Below are positions 45,895 through 55,715 of a DNA stretch of 64,000 bases, piece by piece. The DNA is from Balaenoptera acutorostrata. Taxonomy: Eukaryota; Chordata; Mammalia; Artiodactyla; Balaenopteridae. Numbering within the stretch: the first letter of the stretch is position 1; every line of letters starts with the position of its first letter. The notes under the pieces are model-generated. The model was not told where the DNA came from. It was given only the letters and a program-made list of their open reading frames with translations, and did not search any database. The DNA lies in contig NC_080082.1 in NCBI RefSeq assembly GCF_949987535.1, positions 33,206,011-33,270,010 on the forward strand, given 5' to 3'. The position numbers and the translations under genes were made by a program.

Positions 45895-46573
45895 AAACAG
45901 AAGTCTTTATTTTGTGTTAATTGTAGACTTAAAGCAGAATTGCAAAGATAGTACAGAGAGTTCCCATACGCCCTTCACCCAGCATCCTCTAATAACATCT
46001 TACATAACCATAATACATTCGTCAAATGTAAGAAATTAACATTGGTATGGTACTTAACTAACCTATAGACTTCTTTTGGGTTTTCCAAGTTTTCCCACTA
46101 ACGTCTTTTTCTGTTCCAAGATTCAGTCCAGGATACCACATTGCATTTAGTTTTTATATCTTCTTAATCTCCTCCAATTTGTGATAGCTACTTAGCTTTT
46201 CCTTGTCTTTTATGACCTGGAACCTTTTTGAAGAGTCCTGGGCAGTTATTTTCTCTAATGCTTCCCAGTTTGGGTATCTGTAACGTTTTTCCATAATTAG
46301 GTTATAGTTATACTTTACTGGGAAGAATACCGTAAGCTGAAGTGCGCAATATCAGGACACTTGAAAATGCTTTATCTTATCACAGGTGCTGTTAACCTTG
46401 ATCACGTGGTGGTGACTGCCAGCTTTCTCCACTGTGAACTTACTGTTTTCCTCTTTGCAATTAGTAAATATTTATTTGAGGGGAGATAGTACAAGACTAT
46501 GCAAATATCCTACTTTATACATTTTTGTCCACTAATTTTAGCATCCATCTGTGTATCTTGCCTGCAGCAGTTT

Positions 46574-46588
46574 GTTTTTTTTTAAATT

Positions 46589-46631
<43 letters not shown>

Positions 46632-46901
46632 TCTATTAATGGCTGTGTTGGGTCTTTGTTTCTGTGCGAGGGCTTTCTCCAGTTGTGGCAAGCGGGGGCC
46701 ACTCTTCATCGCGGTGTGTGGGCCTCTCACCGTTGCGGCCTCTCTTGCTGCGGAGCACAGGCTCCAGACGCGCAGGCTCAGCAATTGTGGCTCACAGGCC
46801 CAGCCGCTCTGCGGCATGTGGGATCTTCCCAGACCAGGGCTCGAACCTGTGTCCCCTGCATTGGCAGGCAGATTCTCAACCGCTGCGCCACCAGGGAAGC
46901 C
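46574..46901 (-). mobile_element. CHR SINE, short subtype
   Basis: Reverse-oriented CHR SINE with a long (TTTA)n tail at 46588-46638. Perfect 13-bp target-site duplication 'cctgcagcagttt' at 46561-46573 and 46902-46914. The 185-codon frame at 46525-47082 is a SINE translation. Confidence 0.95.
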
Positions 46902-47404
46902 CCTGCAGCAGTTTTTACTGTGGTGCTCTGACGGTGATTGCCTATTTTCTTTCTTCTTCCTATCTATTAATTGGAATTCTTCTGTAAGGAAGAATTGTCC
47001 TTTCTACCCCATATCTTTATTTGCTCACTTATCTATTTATCAGTACAAATTCAAGGATAGTTATTTACTCTTTAGGTTATAGCAATCATATCATTATTCA
47101 TTTTGTTGCTTAAATTTTTCCTAATGCCTTGGCCATTGGGAACTTTTTCAGGTTGACTCCTGTGGCCTTTTAATATACACCTCTTCCTTTTTTTCTGAAA
47201 CCACTTCTTCTGTTTCTAGCACCACAATATGCTCCACGTTCATCTTGAATGTTCCTTGCCCCAGCCCTGCCATGAGCCACTTTTCCAAAGAACCTTTGTT
47301 AATTTTACTGGAGAATGATATTTAGGTACTAAGAGTCCTCACTAATACTGGGATGTTACTGTTTTTACACCTTCTCAGGAGACAGAGCTAAGAAATGGGT
47401 ATCT

Positions 47405-47720
47405 GGGCTTCCCTGGTGGTGCAGTGGTTGAGAATCTGCCTGCCAATGCAGGGGACACGGGTTCGAGCCCTGGTCTGGGAAGATCCCACATGCCGCAGAG
47501 CAACTAGGCCCGTGAGCCACAACGACTGAGCCTGCACGTGTGGAGCCTGTGCTCCGCAACAAGAGAGGCCGCGATAGTGAGAGGCCCGCGCACCGTGATG
47601 AAGAGTGGCCCCCGCTCGCCACAACTAGAGAAGGCCCTCGCACAGAAATGAAGACCCAACACAGCCCAAAATAAATAAATAAATAAATAATAATTAAAGG
47701 TGCTAATAATTAAAAAAAAA
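47405..47720 (+). mobile_element. CHR SINE, short subtype
   Basis: Plus-strand CHR SINE, head first. A box 'tggtgcagtgg' at 47417-47427 and B box 'ggttcgagccc' at 47460-47470 are intact. Its tail is (AAAT)n then mixed A-rich. Perfect 15-bp target-site duplication 'aagaaatgggtatct' at 47390-47404 and 47721-47735. Confidence 0.96.
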
Positions 47721-48790
47721 AAGAAATGGGTATCTGTGTATGTACACTAACCCACGTGTACACACTTACCTATATCAATTTCTGTATCTACCTATCTGCA
47801 TATAAATTTTAAAAACCAGGAGTTTTACTGATAGTGCTGACTCTAAACGAGCACCATGGGGTTTATTCTAGCCTTGTTCTCTTCCTCATATGTAACTTCC
47901 TCCTCTGACAATGAGAAACCCGTTTCTCACTATCTACCATAGGTTTACTTATTTCTCCAACCCTGGTGTACATAGAAAGCAGTTTCATAATTGCTAACTG
48001 TGCCCCTGGGAAAAACTAATTTACTAACTAGAGGACAGTGTCTGCATGCAGTTCTTTTCCCCATTAGCCTTATGGTATCCAGTCAGAACACTGTTTCTCA
48101 AAGTTATTTAGATTTGTTCCTTTCTTCCCCGCTCCCTTCAGTGTGGTTATTATTTATTGGTAACCAAGTCTGATTCATTTGTCACAGGCTGTATTGCCTC
48201 TCAGGTTCTCCCCACAGCCTGGTTGTTTTATTTTCTTAAATTTATATACTAACTAATGTTCCCTCTTTGTGGCATGCGGTTCTCCAGGCGTTGACAAATG
48301 CATGGAAAGGTGTGTCCAGCACTCGCAGAACAATTCCATCGCCCTCAAAATCTGCTCATGCTGTGCCTTTGTATTCAACCCATCTCCTCGCTCCCCACTC
48401 CTGGCAATCAGTGATCTGTTTTGAGTCCCTATAGAAGTTTTGCTTTTTTTCCAGACTGTCCTTAAATGGAATAATATTGTAGCCTTTGGGGTCAAGCTTC
48501 TTTCTCTTAGCAAAATGCGTTTAAGGTATGTCTGTGTTTTTTTGTGTCCAGCCAGGGTTTGTCCCTTTTTTATTGCTCAGTAATGTTCCATCAAATGGAT
48601 TTATCACATCTTGTTTATCCATTCACTAGCTGAAGCACACTGGGTTATTTCTCTCATTCATCATGTGTTCAGTGTCATAGCTTAAAAACTCTTACCCAAG
48701 ATTACATGACTTCCTCCTATGTTGTCTTCAAGAAGTTGTATAGTTTTATGTTTTATATTTAAACTATTATATGATCGTATCCAAAAAAAC

Positions 48791-49337
48791 GTCCAAGTGT
48801 TTTGTTGTAGTTCTCAACCATGAATGTGGAAAGTAATTTGCAGGCCAGCTCAGCAGCCAAAGCAGGAGCAGCGGGTCTGATGCGGTAGCTGGAGAAACTT
48901 TGGCCCATCTTCCTCCCTCTGAGAGCTTCCAAGGGGACCTGACTCTCAGCACGTGGAAAGTCTGGGGCAGAGACCCAGGTCTCCTCTGGCCATCCCTATA
49001 TTAGGACAAAATAGCCTATGTTTTCAAATAACTGCACACAGATACTGACTCAAGTTTTCTGAGCAGAGAACAAGATCAAGAATATTGCTGTAGACAGAGA
49101 GCATCCTTCGAATACAATAGCATGAAGCATCGGAAGGGGCAGGGTTTCAGAAGTGGCAGATCGGGGGAGCCAGAAGCCTGATAATTCTCCCAGAGTTATG
49201 GGAGAATTATCCCTCTTTCTACCCCACATCCAAGCCTTCCCTGAATTCTCCAGCTCTGACTCATCACACACCCTTACATCCATCCACAGCTTTCCATATC
49301 CTCTGCAAACCCTCTGGTTCAAGAAATACAGCAAGAG
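48791..49337. other. Unique DNA with a perfect 13-bp hairpin
   Basis: No gene recognised. An inverted repeat lies at 49180-49211. A 94-codon minus-strand frame (49050-49334) has no domain. Confidence 0.4.
49180..49211. other. Perfect 13-bp inverted repeat
   Basis: Arm 'gataattctccca' (49180-49192), loop 'gagtta', arm 'tgggagaattatc' (49199-49211). No following T-run, so not a terminator in any sense. Confidence 0.9.
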
Positions 49338-49601
49338 GTGTATCGGTTTCCTAGTCCTACCTTAACAAAGCACCACAAACTGAGTGGCTGAGAACAGCAG
49401 AAATGTATTGTTTCACAGTTCTGGAAGCCAGCAGTCCAAAATCAAGGTGCCAGTAGGACCATGCTCCCTCTGAAGGTTCTAGGGAAGAATTTGTTCCAGG
49501 CCTCTCTCCCTCTCTCCCAGCTTCTGGTATTTCCTTGGCTTATGGCAGCATAACTCCAGTCTTCACAAAGCATTCTCCCCAAGTGCCCAAATACCAAAAT
49601 C
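49338..49601 (-). mobile_element. MLT1 LTR fragment
   Basis: Reversed MLT1 like the copy at 19921: 'tcggtttcctagtcctacc', 'caccacaaactgagtggct', 'ccaaaatcaaggtgccag', 'ggcataactccag'-type text. It stops where the ERV-L LTR begins, and its missing part is not found beyond the provirus. Confidence 0.82.
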
Positions 49602-49900
49602 TATTTTAGTCAGGGCTCTCCAGAGAAAGAGAACCAGTAGGTGATATATGGAACCTATATATATGGAAGATACACACACACACGTATATATACGTATAGA
49701 GAGAGAGAGAGAGAGAGAGATTGATTTTCAGGAATTGACTCCTGCAATTGTGGGACTGGCAAGTCTGAAATGTGCAGGGCAGGCCAGCAGGCTAGAAACT
49801 CAGGTAAGAGTTGACATTGCAGTCTTGAGTCTGGACACCACAGGGCGGCAGGCTGGAAACTCAGGCTGGGTCTCTGCATTGCAGTCTTGCCACCAGGCAG
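49602..49900 (-). mobile_element. MLT2-like LTR of ERV-L (3' LTR, partial)
   Basis: Reversed LTR end 'ttttagtcagggctctccag', then a microsatellite ((CA)6 at 49672-49683, (GA)11 at 49699-49720), 'caggaattgactcctgcaat', and 'gcagggcaggccagcagg'. This is the usual MLT2 order. A near repeat of 'ggctggaaactcaggctgg' at 49790-49880 shows internal duplication. The boundary with the internal region is approximate. Confidence 0.75.
49672..49720. repeat. (CA)n-(TA)n-(GA)n compound microsatellite
   Basis: (CA)6, a short TA-rich link, then (GA)11, within the ERV-L LTR where MLT2 elements commonly carry such a run. Confidence 0.95.
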
Positions 49901-51117
49901 CTGCTGGTCAACCTGGAGAATGGGGCCATATCAGGGGCTCAGTGTTGGTCTCCATCGCTGGGCACCCAGCAGTGGTGTAGCCAGGTCGGCCTTGGTAAGT
50001 GGAAGCCCATGTTGCTGCGTAACCTCCATCCCTGCCACCATGGCCACTTTCGTTCATGAGCCCGTTGGGTGACGACACAGGTGACTGCGGGAAAAGGCTG
50101 ACTGGTATCTTCAGAATGGGTCATGCTTCAAGTAATAATCTACCTGATTATTAAAATCCTCCTCTGCTGAGGTCACCCTTTGGTGAACATTCACGTGAGA
50201 CAAATATCTTCACGCTTTTGCACATTCAGAGAGGTCTACTCACATGCCTCTTCCCCAAATTTCCTTGTCACCAATTTTCCAATCATTCTCCTTCCAAGTC
50301 TCTGTCCAACCAGCCAAACCATTGGCCACTCCGTGGCCATGGATCAGTATATAATTGTACCTCTAGCCATTTCTTCTTCCAAGCAAAGTGAACAACCAGG
50401 AGGACCGCTCAAAGTTCTGCTCACTGGGAGGGTTCTCCTTCACCACCTTCTGGGATGTCTGAGAAATGGGCTGTAGCGGTTTAGCTGTTTACTTTCAGGT
50501 GGTGCCTGCAGATATCATGCAGAACCATCTCTCGACCAAGCCTGCGTTTTCTCTTCCTCTGTCAACTGATCACTGATTGTAGGGACACCCCACGAGGCCA
50601 TCAGTGCAGGCTGGGAGGGAGAAGGCAGTGTAGCAGAGACCATGGTATTTGGGCCACTGATTCATGTAACTTACTTGTGCCTTCAGGACCTGCTCAGGCC
50701 CGATCACTATATACCGTTCCCATTTGACAATGGAGGCCTGCTGTGCACACCCAACTTTATGGCTTGGTGGGTCAGATGGTCAGTTCATGATGGGCAGCTC
50801 AGGTCATGTAGAAACCTAGTGACACAGGGTTGTGTGCGTTTAGTCTCTACATAAGGCCCAGTGGTAGGCCTGGAGCTCTTTCTCAAAAGGGGAGCAGTTA
50901 TCCACATAAGACAGGCTTTGCTCCAAAAATCCTAAGGAGCTGTGCTGTGATTCACCTATAGGGGCTTGCCACTCCAGACAGCATCCTTACCTACCACTGC
51001 CACTTCAAGTACCATTGGATCTGCTAGGTCATACGGTCCAAGAGGCAGAGCAGCCTGCATATCAGCCTGGACCTTTAGAGCCTTCTCTTGTTCTGGGCCG
51101 CACTCAAAACTAGCATC

Positions 51118-51329
51118 ATTCTGTACAAACTATTATATACAGAATGGGTAAACAACTAGGTCCTACTGTATAGCATAGGGAAATATTTTCAATATCCTGT
51201 GATAAACCATAATAGAAAAGAATATGAAAAGGAATGCATATACATTCATAGCTGAATCACTTTGCTGTACAGCAGAAATTAACACAATACTGTAAGTCAA
51301 CTTTACTTTAGTAAAATAAATTAAAAAAG
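51118..51329 (+). mobile_element. 5'-truncated LINE-1 3' UTR inside ERV-L
   Basis: A 212-bp L1 3' end ('ggtcctactgtatagcatag', 'gtacagcagaaattaacac'). Perfect 11-bp target-site duplication 'aaactagcatc' at 51107-51117 and 51330-51340. It splits the ERV-L pol remnant, so it is younger than the provirus. Confidence 0.93.
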
Positions 51330-51478
51330 AAACTAGCATCTTTCTGGATCATTTGGTCAATGGGCCAGAGTAACATACCCAAATGAGGAATATATTGCCT
51401 CAAAAATCCTAAGAGACCCAACTAAGCATCCTGCCTCTTTCTTGGTCATAGGGGGAGGCAGATGCACCAACTCATCCT

Positions 51479-51864
51479 CTACCATAGAAGAGATATCTTG
51501 ACATGCCCCGTACCACTGGACCCGAGACATTTCACTGAGGTAGGAGGCATCTGAAATTTAGTCAGGTGTATTTCCCACCCTCTAGCATGTAAATGTCTTA
51601 CCAATAAGTTTTGAGTAGTTGCTACTTCTTGCTCAGTTGATCCAGTCATCATAATGTCATCCATATGATGGCCTAGTGTGATATCTCATGGAAGGGAATG
51701 GCCATCAAGATCTCTGCGAACTGAATTATGTCACAGAGCTGAGGAGTTGATACATCCCCAAGATAAGACAGTGAAAGTGTATTTCTGGTCTTACCAGCTG
51801 AAAGCAAAGTGCTTTTGGTGGGTCTTAGAGACAGGGATGGAGAAAAAGGCATTTGCCAGCTCAT
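51479..51864 (-). pseudogene. ERV-L reverse transcriptase palm remnant
   Basis: Two short frames carry the central reverse transcriptase: 51673-51864 and 51479-51664, with a frameshift and a stop between them at about 51673-51700. The polymerase motif of the form YxDD is readable at 51667-51656 but its first residue is His (HMDD). The two aspartates that bind the catalytic metals remain. After the motif comes a hydrophobic stretch and a basic segment, as in retroviral enzymes. The copy is non-functional because of the frameshift, stops and truncation. Confidence 0.85.
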
Positions 51865-51959
51865 TACCTACGTATCACGTACCAGGTTATGTGTCAATTT
51901 GCTCAAGCAATTACACCGCATCTGGCACAGCCCCTACAGTTGGAGTCACCACCTGGTTA

Positions 51960-52130
51960 AACTTAAAATAATCCACTGTCATTCTCCAAGATCCATTGTC
52001 TTCTGCACAGGCCAAATAGGTTGAATGGGGATGTGATGGGAATCACCACCAAAGCCACCGCCATCTTGCAAGTTTTTGATAGTGGTGCTAATCTCTGCAA
52101 TCCCTCCAGGAAGGTGCTATGACTTTCGGT
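51960..52130 (-). pseudogene. ERV-L reverse transcriptase N-terminal remnant
   Basis: On the minus strand 52023-51994 reads QPIWPVQKTM, matching the conserved finger region of retroviral reverse transcriptases. It lies between the protease motif and the palm motif, in the right order. No open frame spans it. Confidence 0.75.
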
Positions 52131-52369
52131 TTACTATTTTCCTAGGGGGAAGCATTTCTCGTGCCTTCCACTTGGCCTTTTCCACCATAATAGACCTCAC
52201 TCCACAAGTCAGGGAACCAGTACGGGGGTTCTGCCTGTCGCTGAGTGTATCTATTCCAATTATGGATTCTGGACCTGGGGAAATGAACACAGGATGCAGT
52301 CAGGGACTCAATGGGCCCACTGTGAGGTGGACCTGAGCTAAAACTTTATTGATCCTTTACTGATCACCT

Positions 52370-52500
52370 GACCTCCATAAGCTCCTGCTCTAGTGATGGA
52401 CCACGGTGAAGTTTTGGATCTCCTGGAATTAATGTCAGTTCAGAGCCAGTATCCAGTAATCTCCAAAAGGTCTGATTATTTCCTTTTCACCAATACACAC
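52370..52500 (-). pseudogene. ERV-L protease remnant
   Basis: Minus-strand 52453-52418 reads DTGSELTLIPGD. The DTG/DSG triad is the active site of retroviral aspartic proteases, and the following hydrophobic segment fits the fold. Stops follow within about 25 codons (near 52365). Non-functional. Confidence 0.8.
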
Positions 52501-52600
52501 TTAGCCTGGTAAGAGCCATAGGTCCCCTTGGAAAAGGATGGGAGTGGAAACAGGCAGGTCTCGGGTACAAACTTCCACAGTACTCTCCCCAGCTACTTGG

Positions 52601-53274
52601 AGGGAAGCAGAGCTGACTTCAGACTCCCCTGGTCTCTTTCCATCCTACGAAACATGCACTTTCTGTTCTTGGCTTAAGAGCGTAGCTGGGATGCAGCAGG
52701 ATTACACATGTGCTGCTGTGAAACGTGAAATCAGAGCCAGGCGGGACCTCCCCTGAGAAAAGCTGCCTATAAATCGTAAAACCCTTAAATGAATAGCTTA
52801 GAAGCACAGGGTTGCCTTGGGTTAGGGTTAATTGTGTCGGGTACAAAGAGTTTTATGTTCATAACTGTCCATCTAGCCTCTTCCTGATTTTCTGAAAGTT
52901 ATTTTGCTCGAGGACAAATTTGTATTTGCTTTTCTCACAGTGATCGGTTTGAAGCTGAACTCTTTTCAGCTGTTGGGAACTTGTAAAGGGCTCAATATCT
53001 AGCAGATTTTCTCTCTCTGATGCATCCGTTTCAGATACATCGAAACAGAGCTTGAAGTTTTTGGGGTTTTTAAAAAATCCTTATTCTCTTTCCGGAGTAT
53101 TGCTTCAAACATTATTTTTGTTCTGATTTTTTAAAGTCCTCAAAACAGTTTTTTTTTTTTTCTTTCTTTCTTTTCTGGTTCATTCTCTAGCACATCCTCT
53201 GCTAAGACTCTAACTTCTATATGTCCGTGTTAAGTTAGAAGCTGAAGTCCAGGTTCTAAGCGCCCAGACTCTGT
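52601..53274. other. No recognised feature
   Basis: The right flank of the provirus may still hold a little of its 5' part but nothing is recognisable. A T-rich run lies at 53150-53175. Confidence 0.35.
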
Positions 53275-53430
53275 GTTCAGCTAGACTTGAAAGCCAAGGC
53301 CAGCTCATTCACTGCTAGTTCTGTGACTTGAGACCAACCATTTAACTTTGCTCAGTTTCCTCACCTGCAGGATGGTTCTGAAAACATCATGGCTTTTGTG
53401 TAATTTAATGAGATACCATGTACAAAGTGC
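53275..53430 (-). repeat. MIR SINE
   Basis: Reverse-complement MIR: 'tagttctgtgacttgagacc', 'cagtttcctcacctgcagg', 'taatttaatgagatacca'. Confidence 0.75.
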
Positions 53431-53668
53431 ATACTTACTTAGCATAGCAGTTGAAAGCACAGGCTCTGGAGCTAGGCTGCTGGGGTTCAAATCCCAGCTC
53501 CACCTTGGGCAAAAGTTCTCTGTGCCTCAGTTTCCTGAATTGTAAAAGGGAGCCCACAATTGCCTTTCCACATTGGATTATCATGAGGATTAAATGAGCC
53601 AATATATGAGAAATGCTTAGAGCCATGCCTGCCACATAATAAGCAATCAAAAAAGTGTTAGCTCTTAA
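53431..53668 (-). repeat. MIR SINE, well preserved
   Basis: Near full-length reversed MIR: 'gcagttgaaagcacaggctc', 'gttcaaatcccagctccacc', 'cctcagtttcctgaattgt', 'tgaggattaaatgagcc'. The 'ggttcaaatccc' word is the old tRNA B box. It abuts another MIR on its left. Confidence 0.9.
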
Positions 53669-53949
53669 GATTAAAGTAGTAAAAGAAGTTCCCAGCTGCA
53701 AAGCTGTCACTTTTGAAATAATCTGCTCATAATAAAATTGACTTTTCTCTTGAAATGAAACACAAATCGTTCTAATCACTCCCGTTTTCCCTCCTTCTAC
53801 AAGGGCAGCTCGCCTGGGCATCCAGAAAGAATGGTAGGAGGCAGTACAGAATGAAACCCTGTGAAATGTCAAGGAAGAAGCTACAGGTTACCCCATCCAC
53901 TGCTTTATAGCCAGGGTTACCCACATATAATCACAGTCTGGACTGGATG

Positions 53950-54303
53950 AAAATGGCAAGGCCATAGTACCCTCCAGGTAGAGCTAAAATTTATCTTATT
54001 TTGGGGGTGGGGATGGATAAATTAGGAGTTTGGGATTAACATACACACACCCCTATATATAAAATAGGTAAAAAACAAGGACCTACTGTATAGCACAGGA
54101 ATTATACTCAATATTTTGTAATAACCTATAGGGGAAAATAATTTGAAAAAGAATATATATACACATATGTACAACTGAATCACAGTGCTGTACACCTAAA
54201 ACTAACACAACATTGTAAATCAACTATATTTCAATAAAAGGAAAAAAGAAAAAATGGCAAGGCCATAGTGCCCTCCTGATGCAGCTAAAATTTCTCTTGT
54301 TTG
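53950..54303 (+). mobile_element. LINE-1 3' end flanked by ~54-bp direct repeats
   Basis: The L1 3' UTR occupies about 54004-54250 ('aaggacctactgtatagcac', 'acaacattgtaaatcaac', A-rich end). On either side lie copies of about 53-54 bp, 53950-54003 and 54251-54303, both beginning 'aaaatggcaaggccatagt' and differing at roughly eight positions and one base in length. They behave like an exceptionally long target-site duplication, or an older local duplication into which the L1 inserted. Confidence 0.88.
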
Positions 54304-55029
54304 CAACTGAGAATACTTGCTGGTAGAAAGAGGAGAGAATAAAGAAATATCAGAAAGAGAAATAAAAGTTAGACATCATGGTAATCTGGAAGTAAAGACT
54401 GAAGCACTTCTGTCTCTGACTTGCCACTTCCTGATTCCTTTGTATTTCTTGTTCTGGGAGAGACCCTTGCACCTGTTCAATACTATCTCCATTGTGCTTG
54501 AGCTGGTCTAAGTTGATTTTATTCCTTGTAAGTAAAGAGTCTTGACGAAGTGGCTTTCAACATGAGTGCGTTGGGTAAGACAGAATGGCATCTCTTAAAT
54601 CCCTATAAGATGTTATAGCTACTCAGCAAACACTCATGCAACGAATGGTGGAGGCCAGCACCATCCCACCTGTGCAGCCATATAGGTAGAATAAGGCAAA
54701 ACTCACATGTGCCAGAACATACTGAGAATTTTCTCCACCCCAAATATTATGACTATAAAGGGGTTTTTTGTCTTGCTTACTCTGGCTGACACACTTCTAA
54801 ATGTCTCCATTAGTTCTAGCTCTGCCATTTATATAAATGGAGTTGGTGAGTGAAGGGTTAAGCTAGAAACAACACAAAGTCCTCTAGTTTACAAACATTT
54901 AATTTCTTGGAATTCTCCCCTCATTCCTCAAAACCGGAAAGTGACATTTGTTGGAAAGAAGCCCTGGAAGGGCAGAGTCCCAGGATTAGGTCCCATCGTG
55001 AATCACACCCCAGAAATGACTAGGGAGGG
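54304..55029. other. No recognised feature
   Basis: Unique-looking DNA without gene signature. Confidence 0.4.
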
Positions 55030-55170
55030 GCCAGCATGACACAGCGGAAGGAGCATGGCTCTGTGCATGGGGTCACCTGGCTTCCGGGAAGGGGTCTCTA
55101 CTAACTTCCCATGGAACATTGACACTTCTTCTCTCTGAGTCTGTGTCTTCACCACTGAAATGAGGGGCTG
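55030..55170 (-). repeat. MIR SINE
   Basis: Reversed MIR: 'agcatgacacagcggaagg', 'gagcatggctctgtgcatgg', 'tctgtgtcttcaccactgaa'. Confidence 0.65.
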
Positions 55171-55554
55171 GCTCTTTTCATGTGTCTGTGCCTCAGATCC
55201 CCGTCAAAGCCCGGGATCTGCCTGGGCTCATCGGAATCAGCCACAATGAATGGGGTGTGTAGAACTGAGAGACTCATCTGATTTCTAAAGGCTCCCCCAG
55301 CTTCTTGCCAAAACAGGCAGCTCAGATGAGACTTTGCTCAGGTCTGATGCCGGGGAGACTTTCAACAGGAGATGAGATGAGATAAAATGCATTTGGGTAC
55401 AGCCTAACAGACTAAGAGTAGCCTTACTTTCTGCTGAGATTCTGCCATTTTCCCAGCCTTCTTTCTTAGAGACAGATGATCACAACGGAATTTTTCAGGG
55501 TTCCCAGGTACCATCTTTCAGTGTGTAATTGCTAATGAAAGCTTTAAATTTAGA
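55171..55554. other. No recognised feature
   Basis: Unique-looking DNA, no gene signature. Confidence 0.35.
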
Positions 55555-55715
55555 CAAGCATAGATTCTAATCCTGAACCCCAACTCTCGCCCTTCTAGCC
55601 ATTTGACTTTGGATTTAGTCTCCCCAAGCCTCAGTTGCCTAGTGCAGTGGGGATATTTGTGACACTTGCCTCAGAGGGATGTAAAGGGAGATAATTGATG
55701 CAAAGCACTTATTCC
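55555..55715 (-). repeat. MIR SINE
   Basis: Reversed MIR: 'tagattctaatcctgaacc', 'ccccaagcctcagttgcc', 'gtaaagggagataattgatg'. Confidence 0.7.

Larger units (their letters stand above)
45895..48790 (-). mobile_element. Long old LINE-1 (L1M-type), minus strand
   Basis: About 2.2 kb of old L1 after removing two SINEs. Successive landmarks: 'gcagaattgcaaagatagta', 'cagtccaggataccacattg', 'gttaaccttgatcacgtgg', 'ggaattcttctgtaaggaag', 'tggccattgggaacttttt', 'cttcctcctctgacaatgag', then L1 3'-type text at 48300-48620 ('tcagtaatgttccatcaaat') and 'aagaagttgtatagttttat' at 48731. Orientation is inferred from the ORF2-end phrase lying at the right. It is fully decayed. The subfamily is undecided and it may be two adjacent elements. 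Confidence 0.68.
49901..52600 (-). mobile_element. ERV-L provirus internal region, decayed and 5'-truncated
   Basis: Internal region of an ancient endogenous retrovirus of the ERV-L group, read on the minus strand. Going 5' to 3' (right to left) it shows an aspartic protease motif near 52453, reverse transcriptase text from about 52120 to 51480, and then RNase H and integrase territory to about 49.9 kb, followed by the LTR. Stops and frameshifts are frequent, so no protein is made. The gag half and the 5' LTR are not recognisable to the right of 52600. An L1 is inserted at 51118-51329. Attribution of 49900-51100 to RNase H and integrase is by position only. Confidence 0.85.

Noticed and set aside
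46525..47082. 185-codon plus-strand open frame
   Set aside because: It is a read-through of the CHR SINE and its (TTTA)n tail; the same peptide-like text appears at every CHR copy.
47405..47480. tRNA-like sequence with A and B boxes
   Set aside because: It is the tRNA-derived head of a CHR SINE, not a tRNA gene: no cloverleaf with a proper acceptor stem.
49180..49211. Rho-independent terminator
   Set aside because: Wrong domain of life, and no T-run follows the stem.
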